Shown here: positions 6,706 to 9,492 of the stretch, piece by piece
Layout: each line of letters starts with the position of its first letter
Numbering within the stretch: the stretch's first letter is position 1
Source: an uncultured Collinsella sp.
Lineage (GTDB): Bacteria; Actinomycetota; Coriobacteriia; Coriobacteriales; Coriobacteriaceae
Length of the DNA: 9,492 bases
Direction: 5' to 3'
Assembly: GCA_902494585.1 (NCBI GenBank)
Contig: CABUUD010000075.1
Span: forward strand, 1 to 9,492
Translations under genes and position numbers: made by a program
Notes under the pieces: generated by a model
The model's input: the letters and a program-made list of their open reading frames with translations, nothing else
Database searches by the model: none
Told to the model about the DNA's origin: nothing

Positions 6706-7713
6706 TCAGGAGCCTGCGTAGGGTTTTGTGGTTGGTATACCGTAGCCGCGCATCATGGAGCCGAACGCTTTGACATCGTAGGTGTCTGAGAGCTTGAAAT
6801 GAATGACGTTGTGGCCCATGGCACGCAGGTTCGCGTCGCGCACGAGGGCAGCTCGATAGGTTTTTGCCGCAGTATGTTCCGGATCATTTTGGGCATCGTC
6901 CTCAAACTTGCCTAGTCCATGCAGCTCAGCCAGCATCCAAGAGCCGTTTGGCATCTGCCAGCCGTAATCTGCCAAATAATAGCCGGCGTTTCCCGGTCGA
7001 GTGATTTCAACCTGAAGTTCGGGAGCGGCAACTCCCGCCATAATCATTGCCGCCCGTGCTTCGGATTCTCCACCGTTATCCGATCTGCCATCCATGTGTT
7101 CAAAAACGTCAAATGCGCGCGCGATGCCGTGCAGTCCGCGGCAGTTCGCTTGTGCATATGCAAGCAATTCTTCACGCTCGACACCGTATTCACGAGCCAA
7201 CCCGTCGGCATAGCCTAGTGCATATCGAAAAGCACTCGTTCGGGTGATGTCGACCACCGTGCGATATGGATCCGTCAACGTAAACGGGCCGAGCTGCCAT
7301 ACGTCGGCCGGCCGCCAGCGTCGGTATTCAACGAATTCGTACATATCGCGTCTGCTGGAACGCGGCAGCAGCACTTGCACCTTGTCGAGAAGCGAATATG
7401 CAGAACCGATGCCATAGAGCAGTGCCGCCGTTGCTCCACAAAACACTGCATCCGGTTCAACGACCGCAATAGCGGATGCCAATTGAAAGATGCGATCTTC
7501 GACGCCGAGGTCATTCCAATACGCGGGATCAGCGTAGACATGGTTGTAGAGTCGAATAATCATCTCTTTTTGCATGAGTGCGTAGGCACAGCGTTCATCC
7601 CATTTTTTGGTAGCTACAAACAGGTGCCCGCCATGATGGGCCTCGAATAACCGGAAGAACAGCTCTGCTTGCGGTTTGGAACAGCGTTTATCATGACTCA
7701 TTTTCGACCCCAT
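6706..7713 (-). CDS. Orphan AbiEi-like / DUF559 nuclease-like protein
   Basis: A 335-residue cytosolic protein. Residues about 20-105 resemble the AbiEi-type antitoxin winged-helix region and its following block (GHLFVATKKW ... IIRLYNHVYADP ... VFCGATAALLYGIG). The C-terminal part (216-310) resembles DUF559, a Vsr/PD-(D/E)XK-type fold: ESEARAAMIMAGVAAPELQ, then D249 in LADYGW, E263 in LAELHGLGKF, and RAALVRDANLRAMGHNVIHF. Many actinobacteria carry this fusion. The usual E-x-D of the active site reads E-L-H here, so catalysis is uncertain. No AbiEii nucleotidyltransferase partner lies beside it, so it is an orphan. The start is uncertain: neither the first ATG (7713) nor the next (7701) has a clear Shine-Dalgarno. 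The gene looks less GC-rich than the selenium block and is bracketed by two hairpin repeats, suggesting acquisition. Role in defence is inference. Confidence 0.68.
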   Translation of the reverse strand: MGSKMSHDKRCSKPQAELFFRLFEAHHGGHLFVATKKWDERCAYALMQKEMIIRLYNHVYADPAYWNDLGVEDRIFQLASAIAVVEPDAVFCGATAALLYGIGSAYSLLDKVQVLLPRSSRRDMYEFVEYRRWRPADVWQLGPFTLTDPYRTVVDITRTSAFRYALGYADGLAREYGVEREELLAYAQANCRGLHGIARAFDVFEHMDGRSDNGGESEARAAMIMAGVAAPELQVEITRPGNAGYYLADYGWQMPNGSWMLAELHGLGKFEDDAQNDPEHTAAKTYRAALVRDANLRAMGHNVIHFKLSDTYDVKAFGSMMRGYGIPTTKPYAGS

Positions 7714-7752
7714 GGTCTCGAGGGAGAGCGAATGACACTACGCTATCCCATA

Positions 7753-7787
7753 TTTGGTCCGCCAGACCTTGCCATAAACTGACCAAA
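7753..7787. promoter_or_regulatory. Inverted repeat upstream of the nuclease-like gene
   Basis: TTTGGTC (7753-7759) and GACCAAA (7781-7787) form a 7-bp inverted repeat 40 bases before the gene's start. A direct repeat GTCAGAG (7803-7809 and 7816-7822) lies just beyond. They could be operator sites for a self-regulating DNA-binding N-terminus. I saw no convincing promoter boxes here. Confidence 0.35.
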
Positions 7788-7884
7788 AGCTTGACGGGGC
7801 AGGTCAGAGTCATGAGTCAGAGCCAAACATATCGGCAAACGGTCGATAATGGCCTTTCGGCGGTATTAAAACCTGCCCTTAAAA

Positions 7885-7953
7885 AAGCTGCGGTGAAATA
7901 GTTCCTGAAAAGCTCGAATAAGCCTAAATCCAGGAACTATTTCACCGCAACTT
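7885..7953. repeat. Long hairpin repeat, copy 2
   Basis: Arms 7885-7907 and 7931-7953 are 23-bp inverted repeats with one mismatch and a 23-base spacer. They carry the same TGCGGTGAAATAGTTCCTG core as 6574-6644, but the spacer is unrelated apart from the ends. It lies 45 bases beyond the PIN-toxin stop and upstream of the nuclease-like gene, so both copies follow leftward genes. Conserved arms with different loops point to selection or recent spread of the arms. Confidence 0.9.
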
Positions 7954-7998
7954 AGGAGGGGATGGGGCTGAGGGGCGGGCGATGCCGTTGCCTGTCGG

Positions 7999-8496
7999 TT
8001 AGTGGCGGGGTTGGTGGCGGAGCTTGTCGATGGTGGCGTCGGTGCTGTGACTGCGGGCGTCGGTACTGTGGCCGCGGGCGTCGGTGCTGCGGTTGCGGGC
8101 TTCGGCTGCGGTTTGGCGCTTGTGACGGTAATCGATCATGCCTTGGATGATGGGCTTGCCAAAGCTCACGACATCATCGTTGTAGATGGCGGTTCGGGCT
8201 GCGAGGAGGCAGTCGGTAAAGTCCATATGGGTCTTGCCAAAGAGTTTGACGGCAAGGGCGACAACGGTGGGCTCGTCGACCATGACGTCATCGAGCAGCC
8301 TTTTCATGGCCGCAGCAATCTCAACGCGGGGAACCTTATAGACGTCGCGCAGCGTGACCACGACGCGCGTGATGATTTCGGGGTAGACACGAGCGGTACG
8401 CGTGGCGATTACCTTGGCGGCGCGCGGTGACAGAATTTCGTCGTCGTCAAGCAGGTAGCGTAGGATGACGGTCTCGTCGATGATGGTGCTACTCAT
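7999..8496 (-). CDS. PIN-domain (VapC-like) toxin with repetitive C-terminal tail
   Basis: A 165-residue protein whose first ~115 residues form a PIN ribonuclease domain. It opens IIDETVILRYLLDDDEILS (D7), has an acidic site near E40 (VYPEIITRVVVTLRDVYKV), and the late D92-F-T-D95-CLLAA motif, matching the Mg2+-binding acids of VapC-type toxins that cleave RNA. The order fits the DTNVLLRYLL...DFADALIAA pattern; the usual D-x-N reads D-E-T. From about residue 130 the tail is a tandem repeat (STDAR/STDAT, seven residues per unit) rich in Arg, His and Ser, absent from ordinary PIN toxins. Its ATG at 8496 overlaps the antitoxin stop by 8 bases, a coupled toxin-antitoxin layout. Target RNA is unknown. 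Confidence 0.82.
   Translation of the reverse strand: MSSTIIDETVILRYLLDDDEILSPRAAKVIATRTARVYPEIITRVVVTLRDVYKVPRVEIAAAMKRLLDDVMVDEPTVVALAVKLFGKTHMDFTDCLLAARTAIYNDDVVSFGKPIIQGMIDYRHKRQTAAEARNRSTDARGHSTDARSHSTDATIDKLRHQPRH
8036..8098. repeat. 21-bp tandem repeat in the toxin gene, three units
   Basis: Three consecutive 21-base units begin GCGTCGGT at 8036, 8057 and 8078, with a decayed fourth start (GCTTCGG) at 8099. The unit length is a multiple of three, so gain or loss of units keeps the toxin frame. It encodes the seven-residue STDAR-type repeats of the toxin tail. Confidence 0.88.
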
Positions 8497-8812
8497 GGAT
8501 ATCTACTTCCTCGGGACCCAAAATCGAATCGTCGTTTTCTGTAGCAAGGTACTCAATCCAGGCATTGCGCTCCTCGGAGCGGCGATTGGGGTCACCATAT
8601 GCTTTGAGCGATCCATAGGCGGCGGTGCCGTCCTTTGAGCGCACGGCGACCGGCTGAAAGGGGAGCTTGCGCATCAAAATGCTTTGCGCGACAAAAAGAC
8701 GAACGGCCTCGGCAAGCGATGTGCCCATGGCGTCGTAGAGGCGCTCGGCATGCTGTTTGTCTTCCTCGCGAATGCGCACCTGCAGGATGGCTCGTTTTTG
8801 CGTCGATGACAT
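8489..8812 (-). CDS. RelB/DinJ-family antitoxin
   Basis: A 107-residue protein. The N-terminal half is ribbon-helix-helix like: AILQVRIREEDKQHAERLYDAMG followed by TSLAEAVRLFVAQSILMRKLPF, the classic RelB/DinJ pattern ending in LPF. The acidic, probably unfolded C-terminus (NDDSILGPEEVDIHE) fits toxin wrapping. It should dimerise, bind the operator and neutralise the PIN toxin encoded immediately downstream with an 8-base overlap. I start at the ATG at 8812 because AAGGGAGG (complement of 8819-8826) gives 6-base spacing; the adjacent GTG at 8815 would be too close. RelB antitoxins usually pair with RelE/YafQ toxins, so pairing with PIN is a hybrid arrangement. Confidence 0.87.
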   Translation of the reverse strand: MSSTQKRAILQVRIREEDKQHAERLYDAMGTSLAEAVRLFVAQSILMRKLPFQPVAVRSKDGTAAYGSLKAYGDPNRRSEERNAWIEYLATENDDSILGPEEVDIHE

Positions 8813-8859
8813 CACTGGCCTCCCTTAATGAGCGGGCAATATGAATAGTCAAATACAGC

Positions 8860-8879
8860 ATTGGCTAATAATAGCCAAT
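8860..8879. promoter_or_regulatory. Palindromic operator candidate of the toxin-antitoxin operon
   Basis: ATTGGCTA (8860-8867) and TAGCCAAT (8872-8879) form a perfect 8-bp inverted repeat with a 4-base centre, 47 bases before the antitoxin start. Size and place fit a ribbon-helix-helix dimer-of-dimers site for autorepression. Reading leftward, TTGGCT and TATTTG 17 bases apart are a weak possible promoter overlapping it. Confidence 0.65.
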
Positions 8880-8880
8880 T

Positions 8881-9034
8881 TTATAATGACTACTTTATTG
8901 CACTCGAGTAATTGAGTGTGAACAATATTACAAACGTACTACATCCTTTAGAAACGGGCGTGAAATCTCTCTCGAACGTACGCGTGTAATACACTCACCT
9001 TTATATCCTATCGAGAATAATTCCAACCTGCCAA
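8881..9034. other. AT-rich divergent intergenic region with a split inverted repeat
   Basis: No gene is seen here. The stretch is visibly more AT-rich than its surroundings. TGAGTGT, ATTAC and CGTAC (8913-8919, 8927-8931, 8935-8939) recur in inverted order as GTACG, GTAAT and ACACTCA (8978-8982, 8986-8990, 8991-8997); the left copy has 7 extra bases between the first two blocks. CACTC/GAGTG at 8901-8905 and 8914-8918 adds another inverted pair. These look like regulator sites or an old hairpin element. Confidence 0.45.
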
Positions 9035-9066
9035 AACCCCTGCAATACACCCGTATTGCAGGGGTT
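9035..9066. promoter_or_regulatory. 14-bp perfect palindrome upstream of the HydN-like gene
   Basis: AACCCCTGCAATAC (9035-9048) and GTATTGCAGGGGTT (9053-9066) pair perfectly around ACCC. A partial third copy, CCCCTGCAA, follows at 9081-9089. The plus strand lacks a T-run, so I favour a dimeric regulator site or a leader hairpin over a terminator. The minus strand has a short T4 tail, so a weak leftward terminator is possible. Confidence 0.55.
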
Positions 9067-9126
9067 ATGCTCAAGTTTGCCCCCTGCAACTGCGTATATT
9101 CAACCTGTATATCGTTGGAGGAATTC

Positions 9127-9217
9127 TATCGAAGTGCCTGTTTCGCCGCATGTGCTCGATACGTCGATGCCGGACCACGGGCGGTCCGGGGCAACGTCGA
9201 CAGGGTCTCTCCGGCAT
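9127..9217 (+). promoter_or_regulatory. Structured leader with alternative hairpins before the HydN-like gene
   Basis: TATCGA (9127-9132) pairs with TCGATA (9156-9161). Then 9163-9176 can pair with 9183-9201 (GTCGA/TCGAC, TGCC/GGCA and GGACC/GGTCC). Alternatively ATGCCGGA (9167-9174) pairs perfectly with TCCGGCAT (9210-9217), ending 7 bases before the AGGAGG ribosome site. The two foldings exclude each other. It may be a riboswitch or protein-controlled leader; I do not recognise a known class. Confidence 0.45.
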
Positions 9218-9241
9218 GGGATTCAGGAGGGAGTGAACAAC

Positions 9242-9492
9242 ATGGGCAATAAACGAGTCGTAGCCGATTCTTCGCGCTGCATTGGGTGCCAAACCTGTAT
9301 GGCGGCGTGCATCGAGGCACACGATATTCCCGGCAACATCGCCGCACCTCGCTTGCGCGTAACGCGCACCTACGAGATCTCCGCGCCGGTGGCATGTCAC
9401 CACTGCGAGGACGCTCCGTGCGCGAAGGCCTGTCCTACGGGCGCCTTGTTCTTTGATCCAAAGAACCATCGTATCGGCGTCAACGAGGACAG
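9242..9492 (+). CDS. HydN/HycB-like [4Fe-4S] ferredoxin-type electron-transfer protein, 3' partial
   Basis: The first 83 residues of a protein that runs off the right edge; the frame stays open. It starts MGNKRVVADSSRCIGCQTCMAACIEAHD, with cluster cysteines C13, C16, C19 and C23, then VACHHCEDAPCAKACPTGAL with C52, C55, C60 and C64. This spacing and the phrases CIGCQTC and CEDAPCAKACPTGA match HydN/HycB-type four-cluster ferredoxins, which pass electrons between formate dehydrogenase H and hydrogenase or other partners. DmsB/NrfC-type subunits are an alternative. The ATG at 9242 is supported by AGGAGGGAG at 9225-9233. Genes of this type commonly neighbour fdhF, often a selenoprotein, which would make this a consumer of the selD product; the neighbour is outside the window. 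The structured leader and palindrome upstream suggest regulated expression. Confidence 0.87.
   Translation, partial: MGNKRVVADSSRCIGCQTCMAACIEAHDIPGNIAAPRLRVTRTYEISAPVACHHCEDAPCAKACPTGALFFDPKNHRIGVNED

Noticed and set aside
8036..8119. CRISPR array from the repeating 21-base units
   Set aside because: Units are contiguous with no spacers, lie inside a coding gene and keep frame; no cas genes are present.
7962..8430. Rightward open frames opposite the PIN toxin
   Set aside because: Glycine/valine- or cysteine/arginine-rich products arise from the tandem repeat and GC bias; no domains, and the PIN toxin frame is well supported.
6420..9241. Integrated element with tRNA-Gly attachment site
   Set aside because: I found no integrase and no second copy of the tRNA-Gly 3' end downstream, so only a loose hotspot argument remains.

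Overview
The window looks like chromosomal DNA from an anaerobic, GC-rich actinobacterium. Gene content and style (Sec-containing SelD, YedF, a DUF3343 carrier, HgdB/HgdC-like proteins, BrnQ) fit gut Coriobacteriia, with a Collinsella-like genome the best guess. This is inference from style; nothing here proves the genus.

Left part (1-4867, all + strand): a selenium and redox block. It starts with the C-terminal part of an HgdB/YjiM-like double-cubane 2-hydroxyacyl-CoA dehydratase-family protein and its HgdC/YjiL-like ATP-dependent activator. Then comes selD, encoding selenophosphate synthetase, which is itself a selenoprotein: an in-frame UGA at codon 17 replaces the catalytic Cys, and a bacterial-SECIS-like hairpin lies just downstream. 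After it come yedF (TusA-like plus DsrE-like sulfurtransferase), a small DUF3343 putative Se/S carrier, and a NifS/SufS-type cysteine desulfurase (a possible selenocysteine lyase) whose start overlaps the DUF3343 stop. A strong terminator follows. Together they read as a route that frees reduced selenium, carries it as persulfide/perselenide, and delivers it to SelD.

Middle part (4868-6541): brnQ, a branched-chain amino acid transporter, then a textbook sigma70 promoter driving tRNA-Pro(TGG) and tRNA-Gly(TCC), ended by a terminator.

Right-centre (6542-8880, genes on - strand): an accessory-looking stretch. Two near-identical long hairpins (6574-6644 and 7885-7953) bracket an orphan AbiEi-like/DUF559 nuclease-like gene. 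Next comes a hybrid toxin-antitoxin pair: a RelB/DinJ-type antitoxin overlapping a PIN-domain (VapC-like) toxin that carries a 21-bp tandem repeat in its tail, with a palindromic operator candidate upstream.

Right end (8881-9492): an AT-rich divergent intergenic region full of inverted repeats, a GC-rich palindrome, and a structured leader with mutually exclusive hairpins. These precede the start of a HydN/HycB-like [4Fe-4S] protein gene cut by the window edge. Such genes often accompany formate dehydrogenase H, a selenoprotein, so both ends of the window may serve selenium biology.
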